Of a stretch of DNA of 64,000 nucleotides, positions 7,549-16,352 are shown one piece after another; position 1 is the stretch's first letter, and each line of letters opens with the position of its first letter. The stretch spans positions 62,001 through 126,000 of the forward strand of contig CAVUGE010000030.1 of assembly GCA_963740945.1 (NCBI GenBank). The letters are read 5' to 3'. The position numbers and the translations under genes were made by a program. Under the pieces are notes generated by a model. It ran no database searches. It was given only the letters and a program-made list of their open reading frames with translations, and was not told where the DNA came from. This DNA is from CAVQBP01 sp963740945. GTDB lineage: Bacteria; Bacteroidota; Ignavibacteria; Ignavibacteriales; Ignavibacteriaceae.

Positions 7549-9510
7549 ATGAAAAGATTTAAAAAAATATTACTTGGAGATGCTAAAAATCCTCAAGATA
7601 AAAGCATATTTCACAAATTATCTCTGATTGCGTTTTTAGCCTGGGTTGGATTAGGGGCGGATGGTCTGTCTTCTTCATGTTATGGACCTGAGGAAGCTTT
7701 CTTAGCATTAAAAGGGCATCCTTATTTGGGTATATTTGTTGCATTAGCATCCGGGTTAACAATTTTCATAATAGCAACCAGCTATTCCCAGATAATTGAA
7801 TTATTTCCAACAGGAGGCGGTGGCTATTTAGTAGCAAGTAAACTCCTTTCTCCAAGTGTTGGTATGATTTCAGGCTGCGCTTTATTAATCGATTATGTTC
7901 TAACTATATCTATTTCAATTGCAAGTGGAGCGGATGCGATTTTCAGTTTTCTACCCCAAAGCTGGTACAGCTATAAATTGGAGTTTGCAGTATTCGGATT
8001 AATAATTCTGACAATTTTAAATCTTAGAGGGATTAAAGAAGCGGTGATTCCTTTAGTCCCGATTTTCATAACATTCGTTCTCATACATGTTTTCGCAATA
8101 GTATATGCAATCTCTTCTCATCTTCATAGGTTTGATATAGTTTTCAATAATACTGTCAGCGAAGTAACAGGAACTGTACAAAGCATAGGTATGTTCGGTG
8201 TTTTATTCCTAATTCTGAGAGCGTATAGTATGGGTGCCGGAACCTTTACTGGCATTGAAGCAGTCAGTAATGGTCTTCCTGTTCTTAGAGAGCCAAGAGT
8301 TTCTACCGGAAAAAAAACAATGACTTATATGGCGGCATCTTTAGCATTTACTGTGATTGGATTGATGATTTCCTATCTTCTTTTCAATGTACAGTATCAG
8401 CAGGGGAAAACACTCAATGCAGTATTATTTGAATCTATAACGAGTCTTTGGGGAAGTCAAAGTTCATATGCTTTTATTTTAACTGCTCTTTTATCAGAAG
8501 CAATTTTGTTATTCATTGCTGCTCAGGCTGGCTTTCTTGATGGTCCCAGGGTATTGGCTAGTATGTCAATTGACAGATGGTTCCCTACCAGGTTTTCGAC
8601 TCTTAGCGATAGGCTGGTAGCGCAAAATGGTATTATGCTGATGGGTGTGGCAGCTTTATTTATGATGCTCTTAACCCATGGTGATGTAAAATTCCTGGTA
8701 ATATTATACAGCATAAATGTATTTATTACATTTAGTCTTTCACAATTGGGAATGGTGAGGCATTGGTGGATTGAACGTAAGAATGAAAAAAAGTGGTTTA
8801 AAAAATTCTTAATCAACGGTATCGGGTTGATGCTTACCTCTTTTATATTAATCTCGGTAACTATTATAAAATTTAGTGAAGGGGGCTGGATCACCCTGGT
8901 TGTCACGGGTTCATTAATCTTATTAGCCTTTTACATTAAAGGGCACTATAAGAAGACAAGCGAACTTTTTACAAAATTAAATTCAATTGTAGATTCAGTT
9001 GAAGCTTCAATTTATGACATAAAAGATTATAAATTTAGTTCTAATGAACAAACTCCAAATAAAACCGCAGCTATTTTAGTAAACGGATTTAACGGTTTGG
9101 GCTTGCATACCTTATTGAGCACCATCAAATTATTCAGCGGAAATTTTAGGAACTATATTTTTATTCAGGTTGGTGCTATTGATGCCGGAAATTTTAAAGG
9201 TATTGACGAAATTGAGAATCTAAATAATTATGTTAAAAAAGAAGCTGAACAATATGTTAATTTTATGCACAAAAACGGTTATAATTCGGAAGCTTTCACT
9301 ACTATTGGAATAGACATTGCTGAGGAAGTTGAAAAAATTCTTCCCAAAATATTAGATAAATATTCAAATGTTGTTTTTTTTGGAGGACAAATTGTATTCC
9401 CAAAGGAGACATTTGCCACAAGGTGGCTACATAATTATATAGTATTCACCTTACAAAAGAAATTTTATAGGATAGGAATACCTTTTGTGATTTTACCGAT
9501 AAGGTTGTGA
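7549..9510 (+). CDS. KimA/YdaO-like APC-superfamily transporter, probable K+ uptake
   Basis: This protein of about 653 residues has 12 predicted membrane helices (roughly residues 25-460) and a soluble C-terminal domain (about 500-653). Landmarks shared with KimA (YdaO) include WVGLGADGLSSSCYGPEEAF near the first helix, YSQIIELFPTGGGGYLV, and LIDYVLTISISIASGADAI. KimA is a proton-coupled potassium transporter inhibited by cyclic di-AMP through its C-terminal domain. Whether the divergent tail here binds a nucleotide is unknown. Start choice: homologues begin at MKRFKKILLG (7549). ATG at 7531 and TTG at 7522 are alternatives, and all overlap or abut the permease stump. Annotation as an amino-acid permease is the main alternative. 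Confidence 0.8.
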   Translation: MKRFKKILLGDAKNPQDKSIFHKLSLIAFLAWVGLGADGLSSSCYGPEEAFLALKGHPYLGIFVALASGLTIFIIATSYSQIIELFPTGGGGYLVASKLLSPSVGMISGCALLIDYVLTISISIASGADAIFSFLPQSWYSYKLEFAVFGLIILTILNLRGIKEAVIPLVPIFITFVLIHVFAIVYAISSHLHRFDIVFNNTVSEVTGTVQSIGMFGVLFLILRAYSMGAGTFTGIEAVSNGLPVLREPRVSTGKKTMTYMAASLAFTVIGLMISYLLFNVQYQQGKTLNAVLFESITSLWGSQSSYAFILTALLSEAILLFIAAQAGFLDGPRVLASMSIDRWFPTRFSTLSDRLVAQNGIMLMGVAALFMMLLTHGDVKFLVILYSINVFITFSLSQLGMVRHWWIERKNEKKWFKKFLINGIGLMLTSFILISVTIIKFSEGGWITLVVTGSLILLAFYIKGHYKKTSELFTKLNSIVDSVEASIYDIKDYKFSSNEQTPNKTAAILVNGFNGLGLHTLLSTIKLFSGNFRNYIFIQVGAIDAGNFKGIDEIENLNNYVKKEAEQYVNFMHKNGYNSEAFTTIGIDIAEEVEKILPKILDKYSNVVFFGGQIVFPKETFATRWLHNYIVFTLQKKFYRIGIPFVILPIRL

Positions 9511-9560
9511 CTCCATACTAATTGATGTTGTTGATTTTATAACATTATAGAATCTTAAAT

Positions 9561-10907
9561 ATGTCAAAAGGAAATGTTTTAATAGTTGATGATGAAGAAG
9601 ATTTGCGGCATCTTCTTTCTCGCTTTATTAATTTAGAAGACTTTAAAGCTTTTGAAGCTGCTGACGGTAATACTGCTCTGGGATTAACATTAAAAGAAGA
9701 TTTTCAAGTAATAATTACGGATGTTAAACTTCCTGATATTAATGGTATAGATCTAATTCCGGAATTAAAAAAAATTAATCCAAATGCCGAGATTATTGTA
9801 TTAACCGGCTATGGTACGATCGAGGATGGAATAAAAGCAATTAAAGAAGGAGCTTACGATTACATTACTAAAGGAGATGAAGACAAGAAAATTATTCCGC
9901 TGATCGAAAAAGCATATGAAAAAGCCGCATCAAGTTATAAGATTAAGCACTTGGGAAAAAAGATAAAGGCAGAATTCTTTTTTGAAAATATAACCGGTGA
10001 ATCCAAAGAAATCAAAGAAACAATTGAAATAACCAGAAGAGCTGCACAAACCGATGTACCTATCCTTTTAATAGGAGAAACTGGAAGCGGAAAAGAGCTT
10101 TTCGCTCAATCAATTCATAATGCAAGCTGTAGAAAAATGTTTCCTTTTATAACGATTAACTGTAGTTCCATACCTAAAGATCTGCTCGAATCTGAATTGT
10201 TCGGTCATATAGAGAATCCTACTATAGGAATTGCAAATAAAAAAGGACTTTTCGAAGAAGCCCACTCCGGAACAATATTTTTAGATGAAATTGGAGGGAT
10301 GGATCTTTCACTGCAGGCAAAATTATTAGGAATATTCGAAACTAATTCATTTATTAAAATTGGGGATACAGAATCTACCGGGATAGATGTTAGAATTATT
10401 ACTGCAACAAATAAAAATCTTGAAAAGGAAATTGAAAAAAATAATTTTAGAGGTGATTTATTTTATAGAATGGGTGTTGTAAAAATTGGAATACCTCCAT
10501 TAAGAAATAGAAAAGAAGACATCGAACCATTAGCTAGAATTATTGTTAATGACTTTTCTACAAAGATGAAACGTCGCATAGTGAGTATTGACAATGATTT
10601 TCTTGAGAAATTAAAAGATTTTAACTTTCCAGGCAATGTCAGGGAACTAAAGAATATTATAGAAAGAGCAATAATTCTTACAGATGGAGAAATATTAAAA
10701 AGTTCTTCCTTACCCCAAGAATTTTTTAAGAAGGAAGGGCTAGGAAATCTTAAGAACAATTCCGTAAAGCTTAATGAAATTGAAAAGTACCATATCTTAA
10801 AGGTTTTACATCAAATGCACGGTAATAAAACAAGAACTGCCAGGATGCTGGGGATAGGCATAACTACTCTTTACAGGAAACTACAATCATACAGTACCTT
10901 TGTATAA
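9561..10907 (+). CDS. NtrC-type response regulator lacking GAFTGA
   Basis: This 448-residue protein has three domains. The receiver (1-118) has Asp10/Asp11, phospho-acceptor Asp54, Thr82 and Lys104. The AAA+ domain (about 140-375) has Walker A GETGSGKE at 172-179, Walker B FLDE at 240-243, and an arginine-finger region FRGDLFYR at 296-303. The C-terminal Fis-type helix-turn-helix (about 405-442) ends in GIGITTLYRKL. The sigma-54 contact loop GAFTGA is replaced by NPTIGI (219-224), so classical sigma-54 activation is unlikely. It may act as a repressor or with another sigma factor, as some GAFTGA-less relatives do. The gene follows the KimA-like transporter by 50 bp and is probably co-transcribed. 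Confidence 0.9.
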   Translation: MSKGNVLIVDDEEDLRHLLSRFINLEDFKAFEAADGNTALGLTLKEDFQVIITDVKLPDINGIDLIPELKKINPNAEIIVLTGYGTIEDGIKAIKEGAYDYITKGDEDKKIIPLIEKAYEKAASSYKIKHLGKKIKAEFFFENITGESKEIKETIEITRRAAQTDVPILLIGETGSGKELFAQSIHNASCRKMFPFITINCSSIPKDLLESELFGHIENPTIGIANKKGLFEEAHSGTIFLDEIGGMDLSLQAKLLGIFETNSFIKIGDTESTGIDVRIITATNKNLEKEIEKNNFRGDLFYRMGVVKIGIPPLRNRKEDIEPLARIIVNDFSTKMKRRIVSIDNDFLEKLKDFNFPGNVRELKNIIERAIILTDGEILKSSSLPQEFFKKEGLGNLKNNSVKLNEIEKYHILKVLHQMHGNKTRTARMLGIGITTLYRKLQSYSTFV

Positions 10908-10944
10908 TTTCTTTAATCTTAAATTTTCATCCTTTAATCCATTC

Positions 10945-10980
10945 CATTTTGAAAAACTACCTTTCTATTTTGAAATGGTG
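10945..10980. promoter_or_regulatory. Second 21-bp-spaced CATTTTGAAA pair
   Basis: CATTTTGAAA (from 10945) and TATTTTGAAA (from 10966) are spaced exactly 21 bp apart, as in the pair at 7170/7191. Each unit is close to the palindrome CATTT-TG-AAATG. It lies 38 bp after the stop of the NtrC-type gene and about 150 bp before the next small gene. It is a candidate binding site for that regulator. Confidence 0.45.
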
Positions 10981-11125
10981 TTAACTTCTTGTAGAAGATA
11001 AATTTCTTTCGCTCTCTTATTTTTCAGTTTATTTCGGGTTTCTCCCCATGAAGTAATTGATGGCATTGAAAATGCACCGGTGAATATGGTTACATCAACT
11101 CTAAACAATCTTAAAGGCGAAAGCC

Positions 11126-11461
11126 ATGGAACTGGGTTTAAATGAAAAAAGGAAAAAGCTAAAGAAAAAAATTCTATACCTTAAACATCAAATGGCAAAG
11201 TATTTTAACAGTGATGATAAGTTCATAAAATTTTCAGATCCCATTTATAAAACTGATAGATATAAAGTCAATGTTGAACTGACTCTTATTAATAGTGAAA
11301 CTTCAACACTGAGTAAACTATATACTACTACCTATTATTTCGATTTTGCAGGAGAGTACATAAAGAGAGAAGGAATATGGTATGAAGGGCAATCATTTAG
11401 TTATGACGAATTAAATGACTTCTTTAAATTAATTTCTATGGAGATCAAAGAATTAAAATAA
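11126..11461 (+). CDS. Small hypothetical protein
   Basis: This 111-residue soluble protein has a lysine-rich helical N-terminus (residues 7-25) and then a compact region rich in Tyr/Thr (VNVELTLINSETS, YTTTYYFDFAGEYIKREGIWYEGQ). A weak AAAGGCG sequence precedes the ATG. I do not recognise the family. There is no signal peptide or membrane helix. It lies within the segment bounded by the 25-bp direct repeats and downstream of the second 21-bp-spaced motif pair, so it may be a target of the neighbouring regulator. Confidence 0.55.
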   Translation: MELGLNEKRKKLKKKILYLKHQMAKYFNSDDKFIKFSDPIYKTDRYKVNVELTLINSETSTLSKLYTTTYYFDFAGEYIKREGIWYEGQSFSYDELNDFFKLISMEIKELK

Positions 11462-11789
11462 TTTATCTTATTATTAAGCCTCTCACATTTTTCTGTCCTT
11501 ATATATTTAATGTTTCCCGCCATTTTTAATAATGATATTTCCATACTGAATGGTCAAAAAATAATATAAAATCTACTCCTTAAAATTTCTCTCCTTTTTT
11601 CAATAAAATCTTTTTGACATTGTATTGGGCATGCTAAAATGTCAATCCCGGCAAATCGCAATCTGGAGCTTTCTGTCTAATTATAACCACAACCCTACCT
11701 TACACATTCTGTCAAATTATCATCATTTACCTAAACCTGAGAATTCTCATAAAATCCTTTCATAAACCTTTCTATCAACGAGACATTAC

Positions 11790-11814
11790 ATTGACGCTCA
11801 GGCACACTTTTTTA
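11790..11814. repeat. 25-bp direct repeat, right copy
   Basis: This is an exact, same-orientation copy of the sequence at 6274-6298. It lies in non-coding DNA and marks the right edge of the segment carrying the KdpD-like stump, KimA-like transporter and NtrC-type regulator. Confidence 0.75.
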
Positions 11815-12048
11815 ATAGCTGTCATACGCGTTCCGGCAGAATGCAATTCTGACGAACTTTTTGTATTGTACCCTTAGTTTCGTTCCGTTGTTACATGAAT
11901 AATTTAACAACTCCACCGTTCTGTTAACCTGCTTGGGGTAATATATTGTATACCGCTATATCAATAACCACTCCGAAAGAAGAGATAAAAGCAGTTTTGG
12001 GAGATTTATCATTATTTTTTAAATTATTTAGGAGTACCCATCGAGGTT

Positions 12049-12143
12049 GACCAAAAGTAATTTTCAAATTGAAAATCAGTGAAAATCTGTTAAAATCCGC
12101 GTCATCAGTGTTCTATTTTTAAGAAAATAATTACTTTTTGGTC
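12049..12143. repeat. Imperfect palindromic element, 95 bp
   Basis: GACCAAAAGTAATTTT (from 12049) pairs with AATTACTTTTTGGTC (ending 12143) as an inverted repeat with one extra base. The interior contains GAAAATCAGTGAAAATCTG near-repeats. It resembles a dispersed intergenic repeat or miniature mobile element. No second copy is seen in this window. Confidence 0.5.
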
Positions 12144-12397
12144 ACCCACATCCAAGTTTACAAGATTATTTATCCGATTTCAATCGTCCATCTACGTTCA
12201 CTTATGTCCGTAATTGAACGATAGCATTTCATGAGTTCTTAAATTTTTGTGGAAATATTTTCCATTTTGGCGGGCATAATTTTTGTCCTCAAATATTAAA
12301 AATCGGTTATAATAAGATGGATTTATCATTGAGAACAGGGTTGGTCGTTTTTCACTATCTGCAGACCGCTTTGCGCATAGTTGATTAGGGGAAAATT

Positions 12398-14821
12398 ATG
12401 CTGAAGAATTATTTTCTAATTGCGGCTAGAAACTTGAGGAAGTATAAGGCTTACTCATTGATAAATATTATCGGGCTTACCCTAGGCATTACCTGTTTCA
12501 TTTTGATCATGCTTTTTGTTTGGGCTGAGATGAGTTACGATAGTTATAATAAATTCGCCAGTCAGATTTATAGACCAACTTTCTTTTCGATATTTCACGG
12601 TCGTAAGACTGAGACTGCAGTATGTCCTGCTCCGTTGGGTCCAGCAGCTTATCATAATTTCCCCGAAGTAATTGCATACACCCGGTTGCGGTACGAGGGA
12701 TCCTGTATGGTCAGGTATAAAAGCAAGACGTTCAATGAGGAAAGATTTTTTTGGGCAGACTCTTCACTGTTCGATGTTTTCACGCTGCCATTTGTTACAG
12801 GCGATCCAAAGACTGCTCTCACCCAGCCGAATACAGTCGTAATTACTGAAACAACCGCCCATAAATATTTTGGCTATGAGAATCCGATAGGTAAAACATT
12901 AAGCAAAGATAAGAGTACTGACTATCTTATCACCGGAGTAATAAAAGATATCCCTCAAAATTCACATTTTCAACCGGAATTTATCGGCTCGCTGATATCA
13001 ATTTATGATGGTAGAAACCCAAAGTGGATGAGTGATTATTTTTACACATATTTTCTTTTGAAGAAAGGAACCAACCGGTCAGATTTTGAACGAAAATTAA
13101 ACGAAGAATTCCTTATTCATGTCAGTCCCCAACTAAAAGCTGTTTCCGGTTTATCAATTGATCAATTCCTGTCGGCAGGTAACAAAGTAGGACTTAGGCT
13201 GCAACCGCTTACTTCGATCCATCTAAATTCCCAGCTCGATTATGAGTTAGAACAGAACGGCAGCCTTTCTAGCATATATATCTTATCGGCAATTGCCATT
13301 GTGATCCTATTGATTGCTTGCATTAACTTCATCAACCTTACAACAGCCAGATCTGAAAAACGCATCAGGGAAGTTGGAATAAGGAAAACCCTCGGGTCAC
13401 CGCGTTCTCATCTCATATGGCAGTTTTTAGCAGAATCGATTCTAATGAGTAGTGTTGCTGTTTCGCTTGCAATGGGGATCGTTGAATTTCTGCTCCCTCT
13501 TTTCAATGATATCCTGGATAAGAAATTGAGTCTGGATTTCTTTACTTACCCGGCATTGATACCTATCCTTATTGTTCTAGTGATCATTGTTGGAGTAGTG
13601 GCAGGTGGTTATCCGGCCTTCTATATTTCTTCTTTTAGCTTGATAGACATACTTAAGTCGGCGAAAGGTACAAGAGGTAGGGGGTCGTTTTTTAGAAATG
13701 GATTGGTTGTATTCCAATTCGTTGTTTCAATTACTCTATTCATCGGAACTCTGGTGATTTATAATCAGTTGAGATACATTCAAGCGAAGGATCTGGGATT
13801 TGACAAAGAAGAGTGTGTTGTAATTAATCACACTGAGGTTTTGAATGGACAAATACATTCTTTTGAAAATAAACTGCGGGAAAATAAAAACATAATCAAC
13901 ATTACTAACTCAAATTCTATTCCTGGAAAACAGTATAACTATAATGGATTCTGGCTTGATGGAACTGGCGTTGAAAAGTTAGTACATATGCGCACGATAG
14001 AATGTGATTATAATTTTGCAAATTCTTTCAAACTTCAAATGATAAACGGGAGGTTCTTCTCGAAGGAGCATCCATCCGACAGCGTTTCGGTCATTGTTAA
14101 CCTGGAGGCTGAAAAAGTCTTTGGTGTTAAAGATATCGTTGGTAAATACCTTATTTTGCCAGGTGACAGTAAAACAGCCCAAAAAAAATTGAAAGTGGTT
14201 GGGGTCGTGAAAGACTTTAATTATCAATCTCTTCACGAACCAATCCAACCGCTAGTCATCAGCCTTTTGCCTGAAAGGAATGCAGCCTCATTTATTACTG
14301 TTCGCCTTACACCAGGGAATCATTTGAGTTCAATATTCTTTATTGAAAAAGTTTGGAAGAAGTATGCCGGTGACGAAACTTTTGAATTCAGCTTTCTCGA
14401 TCAAGCCCTAACCCAGTTATACAAAAATGATCAGAGAACAAGCAAGATTGCAGTGATATTTTCCGTTCTTTCGATCTTTATTGCCTGTCTCGGCTTATTG
14501 GGCCTTGTAGCATTCATTACCGAACAAAGAACAAAGGAAATTGGAATTAGAAAAGTTCTTGGTGCATCGGTGACTGAGATGATTGCGCTTCTCTCGGTTC
14601 AGTTTGTAAAGTGGGTACTTCTCGCTAACATCATAGCATGGCCGCTGGCTTATTTAATAATGAATAAATGGCTGCAGAACTTTGCTTATAGAACTAACTT
14701 AAACATCTGGATATTCCTGGTATCCGGTGCCATGGCTCTTGTTATTGCACTGCTAACAGTAAGTTCTCATGCTATCAAAGCAGCAACGGCAAACCCGGTT
14801 AAATCTTTGAGATATGAATAA
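12398..14821 (+). CDS. FtsX/MacB-type ABC permease, double-FtsX, 807 aa
   Basis: The protein has an N-terminal membrane helix (NIIGLTLGITCFILIMLFVW), a periplasmic MacB-PCD-like domain (about 45-280), three helices of a first FtsX domain (about 290-430), a second helix and periplasmic domain (about 435-660), and a final FtsX domain ending NPVKSLRYE. The repeats KRIREVGIRKTLG and QRTKEIGIRKVLG mark the two coupling regions. Such proteins work with a separate ATPase in mechanotransmission-type export of peptides, lipoproteins or drugs. No ATPase gene adjoins it, so it must use one elsewhere. It differs in architecture from the four ~410-residue permeases at 49.7-54.9 kb. Length and motifs look intact. 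Confidence 0.9.
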   Translation: MLKNYFLIAARNLRKYKAYSLINIIGLTLGITCFILIMLFVWAEMSYDSYNKFASQIYRPTFFSIFHGRKTETAVCPAPLGPAAYHNFPEVIAYTRLRYEGSCMVRYKSKTFNEERFFWADSSLFDVFTLPFVTGDPKTALTQPNTVVITETTAHKYFGYENPIGKTLSKDKSTDYLITGVIKDIPQNSHFQPEFIGSLISIYDGRNPKWMSDYFYTYFLLKKGTNRSDFERKLNEEFLIHVSPQLKAVSGLSIDQFLSAGNKVGLRLQPLTSIHLNSQLDYELEQNGSLSSIYILSAIAIVILLIACINFINLTTARSEKRIREVGIRKTLGSPRSHLIWQFLAESILMSSVAVSLAMGIVEFLLPLFNDILDKKLSLDFFTYPALIPILIVLVIIVGVVAGGYPAFYISSFSLIDILKSAKGTRGRGSFFRNGLVVFQFVVSITLFIGTLVIYNQLRYIQAKDLGFDKEECVVINHTEVLNGQIHSFENKLRENKNIINITNSNSIPGKQYNYNGFWLDGTGVEKLVHMRTIECDYNFANSFKLQMINGRFFSKEHPSDSVSVIVNLEAEKVFGVKDIVGKYLILPGDSKTAQKKLKVVGVVKDFNYQSLHEPIQPLVISLLPERNAASFITVRLTPGNHLSSIFFIEKVWKKYAGDETFEFSFLDQALTQLYKNDQRTSKIAVIFSVLSIFIACLGLLGLVAFITEQRTKEIGIRKVLGASVTEMIALLSVQFVKWVLLANIIAWPLAYLIMNKWLQNFAYRTNLNIWIFLVSGAMALVIALLTVSSHAIKAATANPVKSLRYE

Positions 14822-14964
14822 GAACATTAGCTGAACTTTCAGAAAACCTTTCTATACAAAAATTTTTAAAAACAAGTAATACTATATCAATAAACTTTTG
14901 GATTCCATTCTAAAAGTTACGGCAGACAAGTCGGCTATTTCAAAAGAGGACAACTATAACTTTA

Positions 14965-15411
14965 TTGGATAGTAGTAAGATTAAAGTTGAATGTATTTTT
15001 AACCATAAAGCAAATATTCATTTTAAATATTGGTCGGATATAGTTTTTGTGCATTCAAATTTGTTAAATGTAATTGTTAAATTTAATGATAGTAACCTTC
15101 CACCCTCAGATTATGTTGCCGGAGTTGAGAAAACAAAAAGTAAAGTGGGAGAAAAATATGCTGGGTATATTAGATTCAAGAAAATATTAACATCGAAGAA
15201 AGATTTTAACATCTACATGAGCTATGAAGCTAAAATTGCTCATCATAGTATGCTTCAATATAATGTTAATTTATGTGAATCTCCTATAAAATCGGAACCA
15301 CAAACAAACGTAATTGTTCCAATAATACTCATTATTACTTCCTTAATTTATCCTTTTTTCATAGAGCATCAGGAACAAACTAAAAGTGTGAAAAATAAAA
15401 AGAAAAAATGA
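14965..15411 (+). CDS. Hypothetical protein with C-terminal membrane helix
   Basis: This 148-residue frame starts at TTG (14965), with a GAGGA sequence rather far upstream. The body is polar with beta-like segments. One hydrophobic helix near the end (VIVPIILIITSLIYPFFI) is followed by a lysine-rich tail, the layout of a tail-anchored or C-terminally anchored protein facing the periplasm. I recognise no family. The frame stays open upstream for at least ten codons, so the true start is uncertain and it may be a 5'-truncated remnant of a larger gene. Confidence 0.45.
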   Translation: MDSSKIKVECIFNHKANIHFKYWSDIVFVHSNLLNVIVKFNDSNLPPSDYVAGVEKTKSKVGEKYAGYIRFKKILTSKKDFNIYMSYEAKIAHHSMLQYNVNLCESPIKSEPQTNVIVPIILIITSLIYPFFIEHQEQTKSVKNKKKK

Positions 15412-15603
15412 TTTCAATTATTGTAATTTATTTAAAATTACTCAAGTGCGAGACTATTTCTATATCTTCCTTGATAAATGAACTGCAGCAGAATCGGGTG
15501 CCCAAAATCGGATTAATTCTGGTTAATTCTGATTAGTTTAGGAAAGTTCTCAATTTAGAGCAATAAAAAAAGCTTCCAAACGTTTAATTTTGAAGCTTTT
15601 TCG
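15412..15603. other. Gap between the hypothetical gene and tRNA-Ala
   Basis: This is non-coding. It contains a repeated GGATTAATTCTGGTTAATTCTGATTAG stretch only in short degenerate form (TTAATTCTG twice near 15510-15530) and the tRNA terminator. Confidence 0.5.
15567..15601 (-). terminator. Intrinsic terminator downstream of tRNA-Ala
   Basis: AAAAAGCTTC (15567-15576) and GAAGCTTTTT (15592-15601) form a 10-bp stem with a 15-nt loop, bordered by A and T runs. The stem begins 3 nt past the 3' end of the minus-strand tRNA. The symmetric A/T borders allow termination in both directions. Confidence 0.75.
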
Positions 15604-15676
<73 letters not shown>

Positions 15677-15938
15677 GTGTTTCCTACTATAAAAATATAC
15701 AAGTTTGGTCTTTATATCAATAAGAATTTACCTAATTTTACATTGATTCGTTTACTATTTTCTTATTAAGTTGAGGTACATAAACGTAAAGATGACATCT
15801 TTAAAAAGAAGAATAATTGCAATTTTTTATTAAATAGAAAATTTAGATAAAACATTATTTTTAAATAATAAAGATGTCATCTTTTGAGTACTTAACTTCA
15901 GTATTAATATATTATTACTAATAAAATGAATATTCCTA
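15677..15938. other. AT-rich spacer carrying repeat copy 1
   Basis: No gene is present. It holds copy 1 of the palindrome-ended element (15788-15884). The remainder is AT-rich and likely contains the promoter of the lipoprotein gene. Confidence 0.5.
15788..15884. repeat. Palindrome-ended repeat, copy 1 (97 bp)
   Basis: The left end AAAGATGACATCTTT (15788-15802) and right end AAAGATGTCATCTTT (15870-15884) are each near-palindromes and are exact reverse complements of each other. The AT-rich interior contains TTTTTTATTAAA. Reverse-complemented, its right half plus flank (15855-15894) is identical over 40 bp to 16343-16382 in copy 2, so copies 1 and 2 bracket one gene in inverted orientation. 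Confidence 0.85.
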
Positions 15939-16331
15939 ATGAAAATTAATATAGCTCTTTTTTTAATCCTTTTTGGTTTTATTATTGTCTATACAGGATG
16001 CGATACTACCACAGGTATCGATTCTAAACAAATTCCTTCTTCTAATGTAAGTTTCGGAGCAAACATTGCTCCGATTTTCTTATCAAAATGTACAAATTCT
16101 GGTTGTCATGATGACGCCACTAAAGCCGATGGTATTAGTCTAACCTCCTGGGTTGGTGCAACTGATCCAACAATAGTTGTTCCAAAGGATGCTGAAAATA
16201 GCCGACTTGTTTGGTCTATAGACAGGATTGCAGGTGTTGCTCCTATGCCTCCTCTTGGTTATTCAGCATTAACCACCAATCAAATAGACGGAATTAAGAC
16301 ATGGATTAACGAGGGGGCTAAAAATAATTAA
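15939..16331 (+). CDS. Lipoprotein with CX4CH haem-type motif
   Basis: This 130-residue exported protein has a lipoprotein signal with lipid-attachment Cys21 (VYTGC). The core APIFLSKCTNSGCHDD holds C51-X4-C56-H57, a cytochrome-c-like haem-binding motif with four rather than two intervening residues. PMPPLGYSALTTNQIDGIKTW then supplies a likely Met ligand and closing helix. This is the layout of the small cytochrome-like domain common in Bacteroidota and Planctomycetes surface proteins. It would be anchored to an envelope membrane facing the periplasm, possibly in electron transfer. The spacing makes haem attachment likely but not certain. The gene is bracketed by inverted copies of the 97-bp repeat family and stands alone. 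Confidence 0.75.
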   Translation: MKINIALFLILFGFIIVYTGCDTTTGIDSKQIPSSNVSFGANIAPIFLSKCTNSGCHDDATKADGISLTSWVGATDPTIVVPKDAENSRLVWSIDRIAGVAPMPPLGYSALTTNQIDGIKTWINEGAKNN

Positions 16332-16352
16332 TTAACTCAGGCTAAGTACTCA

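Larger units (their letters stand above)
11462..12397. other. Long non-coding region
   Basis: About 935 bp hold no supportable gene. It contains the right copy of the 25-bp repeat (11790-11814), a short hairpin CAGAAT-GCA-ATTCTG near 11838, and a ~95-bp inverted-repeat element (12049-12143). A lone CATTTTGG sequence near 12263 sits next to a GGAAATATTTTCC near-palindrome, upstream of the permease gene. Confidence 0.6.
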
